DNA of 64,000 nucleotides from Flavobacterium proteolyticum (GCF_015223105.1 NZ_JADFTZ010000001.1:1178001-1242000), one strand, 5' to 3'; numbered from the stretch's first letter, positions 16,739 through 27,193 are shown. Translations and numbers: made by a program. The notes: generated by a model from the sequence alone, not told the origin.

Positions 16739-19222
16739 ATGAAGACAAAAATTGTATTATTCTTTTTATTTCTGAGCTCAATAGTTATTGGGCAAACCAA
16801 GGTTGGTGGAAAAGTAACAGACGAGTTTGGCGATCCTGTAGCTTTTGCAAATGTTATTTTTAAAAACTCAAAAGAAGGAGTAATTACAGATGAAAATGGG
16901 AATTTTTATTTCGAATCTAAAGAAAATTATTCAACTCTAGTAGTTTCCTATGTAGGATTTGAAAAAAAGGAAATTTCTTTAAAACCAGGTTTAAATACGG
17001 GATTAAAAATACAATTAAAGTCGGGAACGGAACTTAAAGAAGTGGTCATTTATACAGGAAAAACTTCTAAAAAGAACAATCCAGCGATTGATATATTGCG
17101 AAAAATTTGGGAACGTCGACGTAAAAACGGTCTTAAAATGTTTAAGCAATACCAATATGATAAATACGAAAAAGTGGAGTTTGACTTAAATACCATCGAT
17201 TCCGCTTTCATGAATAGTAAAGTGTTTAAAGGAATGGAGTTCGTTTTCGATCAAATTGACACTTCAAGTATTTCAGGAAAAACCTATTTGCCAATTTTCA
17301 TCAATGAAACCTTAAGTGAGGTTTACGGTGATAATAAAGAAAAAAAATATAAAGAGATTACAAAAGCCAACAAAAATTCTGGATTTGGTTCAGGTGATGG
17401 TGTAAATACATTCATCAAAGATTTATATGCCGATTTTGATATCTATGATAATTACTTAAAATTCTTCGATAAAGATTTCGTGAGTCCATTATCAAGAACG
17501 GGAATAAATGTGTATAACTACGTTTTAAATGATAGTATGTTCATTGATAATAAATGGTGTTATAATATTGTATACTATCCAAGACGTAAAAATGAATTGA
17601 CGTTTAAAGGTGATTTTTGGGTAAACGACACCACTTTCGCTATCAAAAAAATCAATTTAGAAGCTAGTAAAAGCGCTAATATCAACTGGGTAAAAGAAAT
17701 TTATATTGAACAAGAGTATGAAGTAATGAACGATTCTGTTTTCTTGTTGAAACGAGATTATATGATGTCTGATTTTAGTTTTTCGAAGAAAGAAGAATCA
17801 AAAGGAGTTTACGGAAAAAGAACTACATTGGCTAGAAATCATAAATTCGATATTAAAAAAGAAGATAAATTTTATAAAGAAGAAGTTAATTTCTACGACA
17901 ACTCTGTATTTAACAAGCCCGATGAGTATTGGGAAGAAAATAGATTTGAAGCTTTAAATAAAAACGAAGCCGGCATCTATAAAATGCTTGATACGCTAAA
18001 AGAAGTGCCACGTTTTAAAAGAATTTATAATTTGGCATCAATTCTTGGAAGTGGCTATATTGAAATTCCAAAATTAAAAATGGATTACGGTCCAATATTC
18101 TCAACTTTTGGATATAACGATGTTGAAGGACAACGTTTACGAGCTGGCGGAAGAACGTATTTTGGTTCAAACGACACTTGGCGAATTCAAGGCTACACCG
18201 CATACGGATTTAAAGATAATAAATTCAAATACGGTATTTCTGGAAAATGGATGGTAGATAAGAAAAATCGAATTATTCTTTCTGCAGGAAATCGTAGAGA
18301 TGTAGAGCAAATAGGGGTAAGTTTAACTACTTCTAATGATGTTTTGGGAAGAAGTTTTGCATCTTCGTCTTTCTTTTCAAGCGGAACTAATAATAAATTA
18401 ACATCGGTTAACTTATCAACGCTTGGTTTTGAAATTGAACCCGTAAAGAATTTGACTTTTCAAACTAATTTATCATATCGAACTTTAAAATCAGCTTCTA
18501 ATCAATTTAGTTTGGATTATTATACAGATAATACTCAAACAACTACTAAGAGCGAAATCAAACAATCAGAAATTAATTTGGTAGCAGAATACACTCCAGG
18601 TAGAAGAACCGTTGGTTATGGTGTGGAGCGTTTAGAAGTAGACAATAATTACGCTAGAATTTTCTTAAGTTATAGTCAAGGGTTAAAAGGGGTTTTAAAT
18701 AGCGATTTTGATTATCAAAAACTACAATTTTACTACCGTCAACCAGTTCTAGTTGGTGGTTTTGGAAGATTGTTTACTACTTTAGAATTGGGTAAAACAT
18801 TTGGTCAAGTTCCTTTAGGTTTAATGGGAGTTATTCCAGGAAATCAATCGTATTTTATTATCGATAATACGTATAACTTACTTGATTACTATGATTTTGT
18901 GGCAGATCAATATGCTTCGCTTCATTTTGAACATCATTTTAATGGAAGATTATTTTCAAGAGTTCCGTTGTTAAGAAAATTAAATTGGAGAGAGATTGTT
19001 GGAATTAAAGGAGTTTACGGAACCGTTTCAGATGAAAACAGATTCATCAACGCTTCAGGTTTAGTGTATCGAGCTCCAGAAGATATTTATTGGGAATACC
19101 ATGCTGGAATTGGCAATATTTTCAAAGTATTACGAATCGATTTTGCTTGGCGTGGAAGTTACTTAGACATTCCAGATGCTAATAAATTTACGGTAAAAGC
19201 GTCTTTCGGATTCTATTTCTAA
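16739..19222 (+). CDS. DUF5686 / carboxypeptidase-regulatory-like outer-membrane protein
   Basis: An 827-residue protein with a signal peptide (MKTKIVLFFLFLSSIVIGQ). A CarboxypepD_reg-like beta-sandwich follows (GKVTDEFGDPVAFANVIFKN through VVSYVGFEKKEI, about residues 20-110). The rest is a long DUF5686 region whose second half is built of alternating strands and ends ...FTVKASFGFYF with a terminal aromatic, as in an outer-membrane barrel. Such proteins are abundant in Flavobacteriia and their role is unknown. Start taken at 16739 because the ATG at 16721 lies inside the pdhB terminator stem. The AlkA-like gene begins three bases after the stop. Confidence 0.85.
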   Translation: MKTKIVLFFLFLSSIVIGQTKVGGKVTDEFGDPVAFANVIFKNSKEGVITDENGNFYFESKENYSTLVVSYVGFEKKEISLKPGLNTGLKIQLKSGTELKEVVIYTGKTSKKNNPAIDILRKIWERRRKNGLKMFKQYQYDKYEKVEFDLNTIDSAFMNSKVFKGMEFVFDQIDTSSISGKTYLPIFINETLSEVYGDNKEKKYKEITKANKNSGFGSGDGVNTFIKDLYADFDIYDNYLKFFDKDFVSPLSRTGINVYNYVLNDSMFIDNKWCYNIVYYPRRKNELTFKGDFWVNDTTFAIKKINLEASKSANINWVKEIYIEQEYEVMNDSVFLLKRDYMMSDFSFSKKEESKGVYGKRTTLARNHKFDIKKEDKFYKEEVNFYDNSVFNKPDEYWEENRFEALNKNEAGIYKMLDTLKEVPRFKRIYNLASILGSGYIEIPKLKMDYGPIFSTFGYNDVEGQRLRAGGRTYFGSNDTWRIQGYTAYGFKDNKFKYGISGKWMVDKKNRIILSAGNRRDVEQIGVSLTTSNDVLGRSFASSSFFSSGTNNKLTSVNLSTLGFEIEPVKNLTFQTNLSYRTLKSASNQFSLDYYTDNTQTTTKSEIKQSEINLVAEYTPGRRTVGYGVERLEVDNNYARIFLSYSQGLKGVLNSDFDYQKLQFYYRQPVLVGGFGRLFTTLELGKTFGQVPLGLMGVIPGNQSYFIIDNTYNLLDYYDFVADQYASLHFEHHFNGRLFSRVPLLRKLNWREIVGIKGVYGTVSDENRFINASGLVYRAPEDIYWEYHAGIGNIFKVLRIDFAWRGSYLDIPDANKFTVKASFGFYF

Positions 19223-19224
19223 AA

Positions 19225-19827
19225 ATGGAAAAGGGTATATCGTATTTACTTGAACAAGATGTTATTTTTGAAAGAATCAGTAAACAATACGGATTTCCAA
19301 TTCAACCTAAAAGACCTCAAGGATTTCAAACTTTAGTTTTATTGATTTTAGAACAACAAGTTTCCGTTTATTCCGCCAAAGCTACTTTTAATAAATTAAA
19401 AACAGCTATTCCTGATTTTATACCTGAAAAAGTTGTTGTTTTTTCAGAAGAAGATTTACGTGCTTGTGGCGTGAGTCGTCAAAAAACGAAATATATAAAA
19501 TGTCTTTCTGAAGCCGTTTTGTCAAAAGAATTGGATTTAGAGAGTTTGGCTTTTAAAGATGCTGAAGTTGTTCGAGAAGAACTTATCAAAATAAAAGGCA
19601 TTGGTAATTGGACAATTGATATTTACCTGATGTTTTGCCTGAATTCGTTGGATATAATTCCACTTGGTGATATTGCGGTGGTAAATACGATGAAAGAACT
19701 TTTAGATATTCATACGAAAGAAGAAATGGAAATCTATGCCCAGAAATGGAAACCGTATCGTTCAGTAGCCACTTATTTTCTCTGGCATTATTACCTTGAA
19801 AAAAGAGGAAGGAAAATCACATATTAA
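19225..19827 (+). CDS. DNA-3-methyladenine glycosylase-like HhH-GPD protein (AlkA family)
   Basis: Base-excision repair enzyme of the helix-hairpin-helix superfamily. The 200-residue protein has LVLLILEQQVSVYSAKATF, the HhH motif LIKIKGIGNWTIDIYLMF (about residues 122-139), and the catalytic aspartate in IPLGDIAVVNTMKEL. It lacks the Fe-S cluster cysteines of EndoIII/MutY, which favours the AlkA branch that removes alkylated purines. The start is two bases past the DUF5686 stop, so it probably rides on that transcript. Confidence 0.88.
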   Translation: MEKGISYLLEQDVIFERISKQYGFPIQPKRPQGFQTLVLLILEQQVSVYSAKATFNKLKTAIPDFIPEKVVVFSEEDLRACGVSRQKTKYIKCLSEAVLSKELDLESLAFKDAEVVREELIKIKGIGNWTIDIYLMFCLNSLDIIPLGDIAVVNTMKELLDIHTKEEMEIYAQKWKPYRSVATYFLWHYYLEKRGRKITY

Positions 19828-19862
19828 ATCTTTGTAAAATCTATACTTTTTTTGCAAAACTC

Positions 19863-19895
19863 TTTTGCTTCTAATGTTTTATAGTGGTACCTTTG
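19863..19895 (+). promoter_or_regulatory. Bacteroidota-type promoter of ppa
   Basis: TTTTG at 19863-19867 and TACCTTTG at 19888-19895, 20 bases apart, matching the TTTG / TAnnTTTG consensus. The ppa start codon is 28 bases downstream, the same spacing as at pdhB. Confidence 0.72.
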
Positions 19896-19922
19896 CACCC
19901 GCTTTAAAAAATAAAAGATAAA

Positions 19923-20453
19923 ATGACAGCAGATAAAATTACTACATTTGATGTATTGATTGAGATTCCAAGAGGAAGTAGAAACAAATACGAATACGAT
20001 TTTGAATTAAAAAGAATGCGTTTTGACAGAATGTTATTTTCGTCAATGATGTATCCAGCAGATTACGGATTTATTCCAGAAACGTTAGCATTAGATGGAG
20101 ATCCATTAGATGTTTTAGTTTTAGTAAACGAGCCAACATTCCCAGGTTGTGTGATGGAAGTAAAACCAATTGGTGTTTTCCACATGGCAGATGATAAAGG
20201 TCCGGATGAAAAAGTGATTTGTGTACCTGTTTCAGATCCAATTTGGAACAAATTAAACGATTTAAGCGATGTAAATCCACACTTAATTAAAGAAATCGAA
20301 CACTTCTTCCAAGTATACAAAGATTTAGAAAATAAAAAAGTAGATGTTGAAGGTTGGGGAGATGTAAACGAAGCAAAAGAAATTTTGATGAAGTGTACCA
20401 ATCGTTTCAATGAACTTGAAAACAAACCAGAAGGACTATTTAGTATTAAATAA
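19923..20453 (+). CDS. ppa: Inorganic pyrophosphatase, family I
   Basis: Soluble Mg-dependent enzyme that hydrolyses pyrophosphate and drives biosynthetic reactions forward. The 176-residue protein has the family I sequence FVPETLALDGDPLDVLVLV-like block (FIPETLALDGDPLDVLVLV), where the DGDPLDVL aspartates bind metal, and an earlier EIPRGSRNKYEYD stretch. The membrane pyrophosphatase hppA follows 112 bases later but behind a strong terminator. Two pyrophosphatases side by side let the cell either dissipate or conserve PPi energy. Confidence 0.96.
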   Translation: MTADKITTFDVLIEIPRGSRNKYEYDFELKRMRFDRMLFSSMMYPADYGFIPETLALDGDPLDVLVLVNEPTFPGCVMEVKPIGVFHMADDKGPDEKVICVPVSDPIWNKLNDLSDVNPHLIKEIEHFFQVYKDLENKKVDVEGWGDVNEAKEILMKCTNRFNELENKPEGLFSIK

Positions 20454-20471
20454 TTTTTTTTTGAAATAAAT

Positions 20472-20507
20472 AAAAGGCAGTATTTTTAATAAAATATTGC
20501 CTTTTTT
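20472..20507 (+). terminator. Rho-independent terminator after ppa
   Basis: Stem AAAAGGCAGTATTT (20472-20485) with AAATATTGCCTTTT (20492-20505), containing one G-T pair, 6-base loop, T-run to 20507. It separates ppa from hppA. Confidence 0.88.
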
Positions 20508-20565
20508 GTTTTATTTTCTTAATATTACCATAAAATTAACAAACAAAAAAACTAAATTATATTTT

Positions 20566-23145
20566 ATGGAATCAATGATGATTTATGTTCCTATAGTCAT
20601 GGCACTATTAGGATTGGCATTTATGGCTGCCAAACGCGCTTGGGTTCTTAAACAAGACGCAGGAGATGGAAAAATGAAAGAAATTTCAGATTACATTTAC
20701 GAAGGAGCCTTGGCATTTTTAAAAGCAGAATACAAATTATTAACGTTTTTCGTTCTTGGAGCGAGTGTGGTTCTTGCAGGAATTTCATTTATTGTTCCAA
20801 CAACTCATTGGCTAATCTTAATTGCTTTTATTTTCGGAGCAATATTTTCTGCTTATGCGGGAAATATTGGAATGAAAATCGCAACAAAAACAAATGTTAG
20901 AACAACACAAGCTGCTCGTACAAGTTTACCACAAGCTTTAAAAGTTTCTTTTGGTGGTGGAACAGTTATGGGATTAGGTGTTGCTGGTTTAGCGGTTTTA
21001 GGATTAACAGGATTCTTTATCATGTTCTTTAGATTTTTCATGAACGGAGAATGGACATCAACAGATGACATGACTATCGTTCTTGAAACTTTAGCAGGAT
21101 TTTCTCTTGGAGCAGAATCTATCGCATTGTTCGCTCGTGTTGGTGGAGGAATTTATACAAAAGCTGCCGATGTAGGTGCCGATTTAGTAGGAAAAGTAGA
21201 AGCAGGAATTCCAGAAGATGATCCACGCAATCCTGCTACAATTGCAGATAACGTTGGAGATAACGTTGGTGACGTAGCGGGTATGGGTGCCGATTTATTT
21301 GGTTCGTATGTAGCAACCGTTTTAGCGGCAATGGTTTTAGGAAATTATGTAATTAAAGATATGGGTGGTAAAATCGATGACGCTTTTGGCGGAATTGGAC
21401 CAATTTTATTACCAATGGCAATCGCAGGTTTCGGAATTTTATTCTCTATCATTGGAACAATGTTAGTAAAAATTTCAAGTGATGATGCTAAAGAAGCTCA
21501 AGTACAAAAAGCATTAAACATCGGAAACTGGGTGTCTATTGCTTTAACAGCTGTTTCTTGTTTCTTCTTGGTGAAATTCATGCTTCCAGAAGTAATGACA
21601 ATGGAATTCTTCGGAGAAGGAGCACAAGAAATTTCAGCAATGCGTGTTTTCTACGCTACTTTAATTGGATTATTTGTTGGTGGAGCTATTTCATCAGTAA
21701 CGGAATATTACACAGGATTAGGTACAAAACCAGTATTGGCAATCGTACAAAAATCATCAACTGGAGCTGGAACTAACGTAATCGCTGGTTTAGCAACGGG
21801 TATGATTTCAACTTTCCCAACGGTATTATTATTTGGAGCAGCTATTTGGTCAACTTATGCTTTAGCAGGATTTTACGGAGTAGCTTTAGCAGCTTCTGCA
21901 ATGATGGCTACAACAGCAATGCAATTAGCAATCGACGCTTTCGGACCAATTTCTGATAACGCAGGTGGAATCGCTGAAATGAGTGAATTGCCAAAAGAAG
22001 TACGTACAAGAACAGATATTTTAGATTCAGTTGGTAACACAACAGCTGCAACAGGAAAAGGTTTCGCAATCGCTTCTGCTGCATTAACTTCGTTAGCTTT
22101 ATTTGCTGCTTATGTAACGTTTACAGGAATTGATGGTATCAACATCTTCAAAGCACCAGTATTGGCGATGTTATTCGTAGGAGGAATGATTCCAGTAGTG
22201 TTCTCTGCATTAGCAATGAATTCTGTTGGAAAAGCAGCAATGGACATGGTGTACGAAGTACGTCGTCAGTTCAAAGAAATTCCAGGTATTATGGAGGGAA
22301 CTGGTAAACCAGAATACGGAAAATGTGTTGAAATTTCTACAAAAGCCGCTTTACGCGAAATGATGTTACCAGGAATTTTAACGATTGGTTTCCCAATTGC
22401 AATTGTATTATTAGGTAAATTAGTTTACGGAGATAACAACCAATTAATAGCTGAAATGTTAGGGGGTTATATGGCAGGAGTTACCGTTTCAGGTGTACTT
22501 TGGGCAGTGTTCCAAAACAACGCTGGTGGAGCTTGGGATAACGCTAAAAAATCATTCGAAGCTGGAGTTGAAATCAACGGAGAAATGACATACAAAGGTT
22601 CTGATGCTCACAAAGCAGCGGTAACTGGAGATACAGTAGGAGATCCATTTAAAGATACTTCTGGACCATCAATGAATATCTTAATCAAATTAACGTGTTT
22701 AATTGGTTTAGTAATCGCTCCTATCTTAGGAGGTCATGGTGCTACAACTGAAAATGGTGCTTGTTGTTCAAAAGATAAAAAAGAAGTTTGCCACGAAGGA
22801 AAATGCGATTTATCAAAATGTGCTACCATGACAAAAGACGAATGTGCAAAAATGTGCGAAGAGAACGGTTGTTCTCAAGAATGTAAAGACAAATGCATGT
22901 CACAATACGATGAAAACGGAAAATATATCGGAGATGCAGCGCACGTTCACGGACCAAACTGCAACCACGATGACCACCAAGAAATCATCAACATGGAAGT
23001 TAAAAAAGTAAAAGACGCTAACGGAAAAGTAAAAGCAACCGTTACTTTAACTAAAATGGTAGATGGTAAAGAAGTGAAAGAGGAAAAAGTTTTTGAAGGA
23101 GACGATTTAGAAGTAGAAGCAAAAATTGCTGAACTAGGAAAATAA
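20566..23145 (+). CDS. hppA: Membrane-bound ion-pumping pyrophosphatase with a Cys/His-rich C-terminal extension
   Basis: Couples PPi hydrolysis to H+ or Na+ export. The catalytic signatures [20 protein letters not shown] and [20 protein letters not shown] are present, as is [26 protein letters not shown] has alanine where K+-independent enzymes have lysine, so it should need K+. Start chosen at 20566 ([16 protein letters not shown], 859 residues). The core ends near residue 725 (LGGHG). The remaining 135 residues are unusual: eleven cysteines in patterns such as [12 protein letters not shown] and [18 protein letters not shown], then [12 protein letters not shown], then a charged [21 protein letters not shown] repeat-like tail. 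In known structures both ends face the periplasm, so this domain should be outside. H+ versus Na+ specificity is not decided here. Confidence 0.93.
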   Translation: MESMMIYVPIVMALLGLAFMAAKRAWVLKQDAGDGKMKEISDYIYEGALAFLKAEYKLLTFFVLGASVVLAGISFIVPTTHWLILIAFIFGAIFSAYAGNIGMKIATKTNVRTTQAARTSLPQALKVSFGGGTVMGLGVAGLAVLGLTGFFIMFFRFFMNGEWTSTDDMTIVLETLAGFSLGAESIALFARVGGGIYTKAADVGADLVGKVEAGIPEDDPRNPATIADNVGDNVGDVAGMGADLFGSYVATVLAAMVLGNYVIKDMGGKIDDAFGGIGPILLPMAIAGFGILFSIIGTMLVKISSDDAKEAQVQKALNIGNWVSIALTAVSCFFLVKFMLPEVMTMEFFGEGAQEISAMRVFYATLIGLFVGGAISSVTEYYTGLGTKPVLAIVQKSSTGAGTNVIAGLATGMISTFPTVLLFGAAIWSTYALAGFYGVALAASAMMATTAMQLAIDAFGPISDNAGGIAEMSELPKEVRTRTDILDSVGNTTAATGKGFAIASAALTSLALFAAYVTFTGIDGINIFKAPVLAMLFVGGMIPVVFSALAMNSVGKAAMDMVYEVRRQFKEIPGIMEGTGKPEYGKCVEISTKAALREMMLPGILTIGFPIAIVLLGKLVYGDNNQLIAEMLGGYMAGVTVSGVLWAVFQNNAGGAWDNAKKSFEAGVEINGEMTYKGSDAHKAAVTGDTVGDPFKDTSGPSMNILIKLTCLIGLVIAPILGGHGATTENGACCSKDKKEVCHEGKCDLSKCATMTKDECAKMCEENGCSQECKDKCMSQYDENGKYIGDAAHVHGPNCNHDDHQEIINMEVKKVKDANGKVKATVTLTKMVDGKEVKEEKVFEGDDLEVEAKIAELGK

Positions 23146-23166
23146 TCTTTTTCAATACAAATAATG

Positions 23167-23195
23167 AAAACCGCGCAGCAATGTGCGGTTTTTTT
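23167..23195 (+). terminator. Rho-independent terminator after hppA
   Basis: Stem AAAACCGCGCA (23167-23177) with TGTGCGGTTTT (23182-23192), one G-T pair, GCAA tetraloop, then a T-run. An ATG at 23164 lies at its base, which argues against using it as the start of the hexosaminidase. Confidence 0.9.
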
Positions 23196-23226
23196 ATTTA
23201 ATTTTATCCAAACAAACACAACTCCA

Positions 23227-25524
23227 ATGAAATACAAAATACTGACTTTGTTGTTGCTTATTTCCACAATTAGCATTGCACAGCAAACTCTTAATTTAAT
23301 TCCGAAACCAAATTCAGTCGAAATAAAAAAAGGACATTTCGTTTTAAATAAAGAAACTGTAATCTTAGCTGATGAAAATTCTTTTGAAGCAAAATTTCTT
23401 CAAAAAGAGATTAAAAATAAAACTGGGTTACAGTTAAAAATTTCTTTAAACTCAAATTCAATAAGCAAAATTGGATTTTATGATTTACTATTACCAGGAG
23501 TCATTACTAAAACGGATTCATTAGGTAATCGTTCAACTAATAGAAATAAAGGACAATATTTTCTTAGAGTAGAAAAAAATGATATAACAATTGCTCAAGC
23601 TGATAATGTTGGTAATTTTTATGGAATTCAAACTTTATTACAATTAATTCCATTTGAAAAAAAGAGTGAAATTAAAATTCCATATTTATCTATTTCCGAC
23701 CAACCTAAATTCCAATGGCGAGGCATGCATCTCGACGTTTGTCGTCATTTTTTTCCAAAAGACTTCATCAAAAAATACATTGATTATTTAGCGATGTATA
23801 AAATGAATACCTTTCATTGGCATTTAACTGATGACCAAGGTTGGCGCATCGAAATAAAAAAATATCCAAAATTAACTGAAGTCGGCGCTTGGCGAAACGG
23901 CTCCATGATTGGACATTACACCGACCAAACATTCGACAGCATTCGCTATGGTGGATTTTATACGCAAGAAGATATCAAAGAAATTGTAACTTATGCCAAA
24001 GAACGCCACATCACCATTGTGCCCGAAATCGAAATGCCAGGTCACGCTTTAGCAGCTTTAGCATCATATCCTGAATTTTCTTGTACAGGCGGACCTTTTG
24101 AAGTGGGAAAAACCTGGGGTGTTTTAGAAGATGTTTTTTGTCCAAAAGACGAAACATTTACGTTTTTAGAAAATATTTTGGTAGAAGTTATGGAATTATT
24201 TCCTTCTGAATATATTCATATCGGTGGTGATGAATGTCCAAAAGTACGCTGGAAAAGTTGTCCGCATTGTCAAAAGAGAATCAAAGATGAAAACTTAAAA
24301 GACGAACACGAATTGCAAAGTTATTTCATCCAAAGAATTGAAAAATTTGTCAACAGCAAAGGTCGAAAAATCATCGGTTGGGACGAAATTTTAGAAGGCG
24401 GATTAGCGCCAAACGCAGCCGTTATGAGTTGGCGCGGTACCGAAGGTGGAATTGCAGCAGCCAAACAAAAACATTTTGTAGTCATGTCGCCAGGTTCACA
24501 TTGTTATTTCGATCATTATCAAGGCGAACCGAAAAACGAACCGATTGCATTTGGTGGTTATACAAATGTCGAAAAAGTGTATTCTTTTAATCCTGTTCCA
24601 AAGGAACTTTTCGCAGAAGAATCTAAATATATTTTAGGAGCACAAGCCAATCTTTGGACAGAATATATCAACACACCAGAGCACGTTGAATATATGCTTT
24701 TCCCAAGAATAGCAGCACTTTCTGAGGTTGTTTGGGGAACATCCAATCCGAATGAATACAAAGAATTCGAAAAAAGATTGATTTCACATTTCGAAATCTA
24801 TGATAAAAAAGGAATCAATTACAGCAAAGCCATTTTTGAAGTAACTTCCAAAGTGCAACCTGCTGAAAACGGAGTAGCTTTCGAATTAAAATCAGCAAAT
24901 CCAAACGGAATCAAATACACAATCAATGGTTCAGAACCGAATACGAATTCTATTTCTTATGAAAAACCAATTCTAGTTACTAAAAATCAAACCATTAAAG
25001 CAGCTTATTTCGAAAACGGAAAAGCAAAAAGTGCTACTATCGAACAACCGTTTTTCATCACTAAATCAACAGGGAAAAAAATAGAATTGGTTCATCAACC
25101 GCATGAAAATTATGGAATCGGTGGAAGTTTCACATTGGTAGACGGAATGAAAGGAAACCCTTCTAAATTCGGAAGAGACTGGTTAGGGTTCTGGGGAAAA
25201 GATATGAATGCCACTATCGATTTAGGAAAAACAGAAACGATTTCAAAAATCAGCATCAACACCCTTTCATCCGAAGGTAGTTGGATTTATTATCCAAAAA
25301 GTATAGGGATTTTAGTTTCAAAAGATGGAGATAATTATATTCCAATTACAATTGTTTCTTCGAAAGAAATCAAAGAAACGAAAGGGAAAATTGTGGTTGA
25401 ATTCGACAAACAAAACGTTCAATTTATAAAAGTCATTGCAGAAAACAACGGAATCATTTCAGATGGAAATCCAGGAGCAGGTTCCAACAGTTGGTTATTT
25501 GTAGACGAAATAAGTGTAGAATAA
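23227..25524 (+). CDS. Beta-N-acetylhexosaminidase (GH20) with C-terminal F5/8-like domain
   Basis: Exo-enzyme that removes terminal N-acetylglucosamine (or GalNAc). The 765-residue protein starts MKYKILTLLLLISTISIAQQ (signal peptide). An N-terminal GH20b domain is followed by the catalytic barrel: FHWHLTDDQGWRIEIKKYP, VPEIEMPGHALAAL and the catalytic Asp-Glu pair in YIHIGGDECPKVRW (about residues 327-340). WTEYINTPEHVEYMLFPR closes the barrel. Then come a chitobiase-type beta domain (GIKYTINGSEPNTNSI) and a discoidin-like F5/8C module at the end. It heads an operon with overlapping stops and starts: the stop codon overlaps the next gene by one base. Confidence 0.94.
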   Translation: MKYKILTLLLLISTISIAQQTLNLIPKPNSVEIKKGHFVLNKETVILADENSFEAKFLQKEIKNKTGLQLKISLNSNSISKIGFYDLLLPGVITKTDSLGNRSTNRNKGQYFLRVEKNDITIAQADNVGNFYGIQTLLQLIPFEKKSEIKIPYLSISDQPKFQWRGMHLDVCRHFFPKDFIKKYIDYLAMYKMNTFHWHLTDDQGWRIEIKKYPKLTEVGAWRNGSMIGHYTDQTFDSIRYGGFYTQEDIKEIVTYAKERHITIVPEIEMPGHALAALASYPEFSCTGGPFEVGKTWGVLEDVFCPKDETFTFLENILVEVMELFPSEYIHIGGDECPKVRWKSCPHCQKRIKDENLKDEHELQSYFIQRIEKFVNSKGRKIIGWDEILEGGLAPNAAVMSWRGTEGGIAAAKQKHFVVMSPGSHCYFDHYQGEPKNEPIAFGGYTNVEKVYSFNPVPKELFAEESKYILGAQANLWTEYINTPEHVEYMLFPRIAALSEVVWGTSNPNEYKEFEKRLISHFEIYDKKGINYSKAIFEVTSKVQPAENGVAFELKSANPNGIKYTINGSEPNTNSISYEKPILVTKNQTIKAAYFENGKAKSATIEQPFFITKSTGKKIELVHQPHENYGIGGSFTLVDGMKGNPSKFGRDWLGFWGKDMNATIDLGKTETISKISINTLSSEGSWIYYPKSIGILVSKDGDNYIPITIVSSKEIKETKGKIVVEFDKQNVQFIKVIAENNGIISDGNPGAGSNSWLFVDEISVE

Positions 25525-26522
25525 TGACAAACAGAAGGAATTTTTTAAAGACAACCGCATTAGCAACCGCTGGCGTTGCGTTTCAGGCTTTCAAAGGAAA
25601 ATCTGAGGAAACTGAAATCAATATCAATTCAGGAAAAGTAAATAAACCTATCGTACTTTCTACATGGAATTTCGGTTTGCAAGCCAATGAAGCTGCTTGG
25701 GAAGTACTAAAAAATAAAGGTCGCGCTTTAGATGCGGTAGAGGCTGGAGTTAAAATTCCAGAAGGCGATCCAAACGAGAGAAGTGTAGGTTACGGCGGTC
25801 GCCCAGATAGAGATGGTCGCGTAACATTAGACGCTTGTATCATGGATGAATTTTCGAACATAGGTTCGGTAGCTTGTTTGGAACACATCAAGCATCCTAT
25901 TTCCGTTGCAAGAATGGTGATGGAGAAAACGCCTCATGTAATGTTGGTTGGTGATGGCGCTTTACAATTTGCCTTATCTCAAGGATTTCAAAAGGAAAAT
26001 TTATTGTTAGAAGCTTCCGAAAAAGAATGGAAAGAATGGCTAAAAACAAGTGAATATTTACCAAAAGCAAACATTGAAAACCACGACACTATTGGAATGA
26101 TTGCCCTTGATGCACAAGGAAATTTATCAGGTGCGTGTACTACAAGTGGCATGGCTTTCAAAATGCACGGAAGAGTGGGCGATTCTCCAATTATTGGTGC
26201 TGGTTTGTATGTGGATAATGAAATTGGAGCCGCAACCGCGACAGGTCATGGCGAAGAAGTAATCCGAATTACAGGCTGTCATTTAGTAGTAGAGTTGATG
26301 CGTCAAGGAAAATCACCACAAAAAGCGTGCGAAGAAGCCGTAATGCGAATTGTAAAACTGACGCAAAATCGAGGAAAAAATTTAAAAAATATCCAAGTTG
26401 GTTTTATCGCCTTGAATAAAAAAGGAGAATACGGTTCGTATTGTGTGCAAGGTGGTTTCAATTATGCCGTTCACGACGCAACTGGAAATAAATTAATCGA
26501 TGCGAATTACTTTTTGAAATAA
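25524..26522 (+). CDS. N4-(beta-N-acetylglucosaminyl)-L-asparaginase (glycosylasparaginase)
   Basis: Ntn-hydrolase that cuts the GlcNAc-Asn bond left after N-glycans are trimmed. The 332-residue precursor has a twin-arginine style leader (MTNRRNFLKTTALATAGVAF), so export through Tat is likely. The self-processing site and nucleophile threonine are in ENHDTIGMIALD, with the substrate-binding RVGDSPIIGAGLYVDNEIGAATATGHGE downstream. These match the well-studied flavobacterial enzyme from Elizabethkingia. The start overlaps the hexosaminidase stop (TAATG), so translation is probably coupled. Confidence 0.94.
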   Translation: MTNRRNFLKTTALATAGVAFQAFKGKSEETEININSGKVNKPIVLSTWNFGLQANEAAWEVLKNKGRALDAVEAGVKIPEGDPNERSVGYGGRPDRDGRVTLDACIMDEFSNIGSVACLEHIKHPISVARMVMEKTPHVMLVGDGALQFALSQGFQKENLLLEASEKEWKEWLKTSEYLPKANIENHDTIGMIALDAQGNLSGACTTSGMAFKMHGRVGDSPIIGAGLYVDNEIGAATATGHGEEVIRITGCHLVVELMRQGKSPQKACEEAVMRIVKLTQNRGKNLKNIQVGFIALNKKGEYGSYCVQGGFNYAVHDATGNKLIDANYFLK

Positions 26523-27193
26523 TGAAAAAAATAGAAATCGCTTGTTTTAATCTTGAATCTGCTTTAATCGCTCAAAAAACTGGAGCTGATAGAGTAGAAT
26601 TGTGTGCAGACATGTCGGTTGGTGGTACAACTCCAACAAAAGAAATAATACAACAAGCTCGCGAACATTTGACCATCGATTTATATGTGATGATTCGCCC
26701 AAGAGGAGGAAATTTTGTCTACTCGGATTCAGAATTTGAACAAATGAAATCAGAAATCGAAGCCATCAAAAAACTTGGAGTTAACGGATTTGTTTTCGGA
26801 ATTTTGAAGGAGGATGATACGATTAATATCGAACAAAATAAAGCTTTGGTTGATTTAGCAAAACCATTTCCATGTACGTTTCACAGAGCTTTTGATGCGG
26901 TTTCGAATTACGAAAAAGCATTGGAAGATGTCATCTCTTGCGGATTTTCAACGATTCTAACTTCTGGAACTTTCCCAAATGTGATGGAAGGAAAAGAAGT
27001 TTTGAAACAATTAGTCATTCAAGCGAATAATCGCATCAAAATTATGCCTGGTGGAGGATTGCGTTCGACCAATATTTCAGAAATAGACGAAATGGTTAAT
27101 GCAAACTGGTACCATTCATCCGCTATTACCGATGGAAGTGAAATTGCTAATCCAGAGGAGATACAAAATATTTTAAAGAAATTAATCAAATGA
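26522..27193 (+). CDS. cutC: CutC family protein
   Basis: A 223-residue TIM-barrel protein of the CutC family (IEIACFNLESALIAQKTGADRVELCADMSVGGTTP, YVMIRPRGGNFVYSD, FHRAFDAV, ILTSGTFPNVMEGKEVL, IMPGGGLR). CutC was linked to copper homeostasis in E. coli, but that role is disputed. Its constant company with glycan-degrading genes in Bacteroidota suggests a sugar- or aldolase-like task. It overlaps the glycosylasparaginase stop by one base and the next gene by four, so it belongs to the same operon. The biochemical role is open. Confidence 0.92.
   Translation: MKKIEIACFNLESALIAQKTGADRVELCADMSVGGTTPTKEIIQQAREHLTIDLYVMIRPRGGNFVYSDSEFEQMKSEIEAIKKLGVNGFVFGILKEDDTINIEQNKALVDLAKPFPCTFHRAFDAVSNYEKALEDVISCGFSTILTSGTFPNVMEGKEVLKQLVIQANNRIKIMPGGGLRSTNISEIDEMVNANWYHSSAITDGSEIANPEEIQNILKKLIK

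Noticed and set aside
20853..21071. Antisense ORF in hppA
   Set aside because: Low-complexity translation of a conserved membrane protein's reverse strand; nothing supports expression.
23164..23226. Longer N-terminus for the GH20 hexosaminidase
   Set aside because: It would start at the base of the hppA terminator hairpin and place non-signal sequence before an evident signal peptide at 23227.
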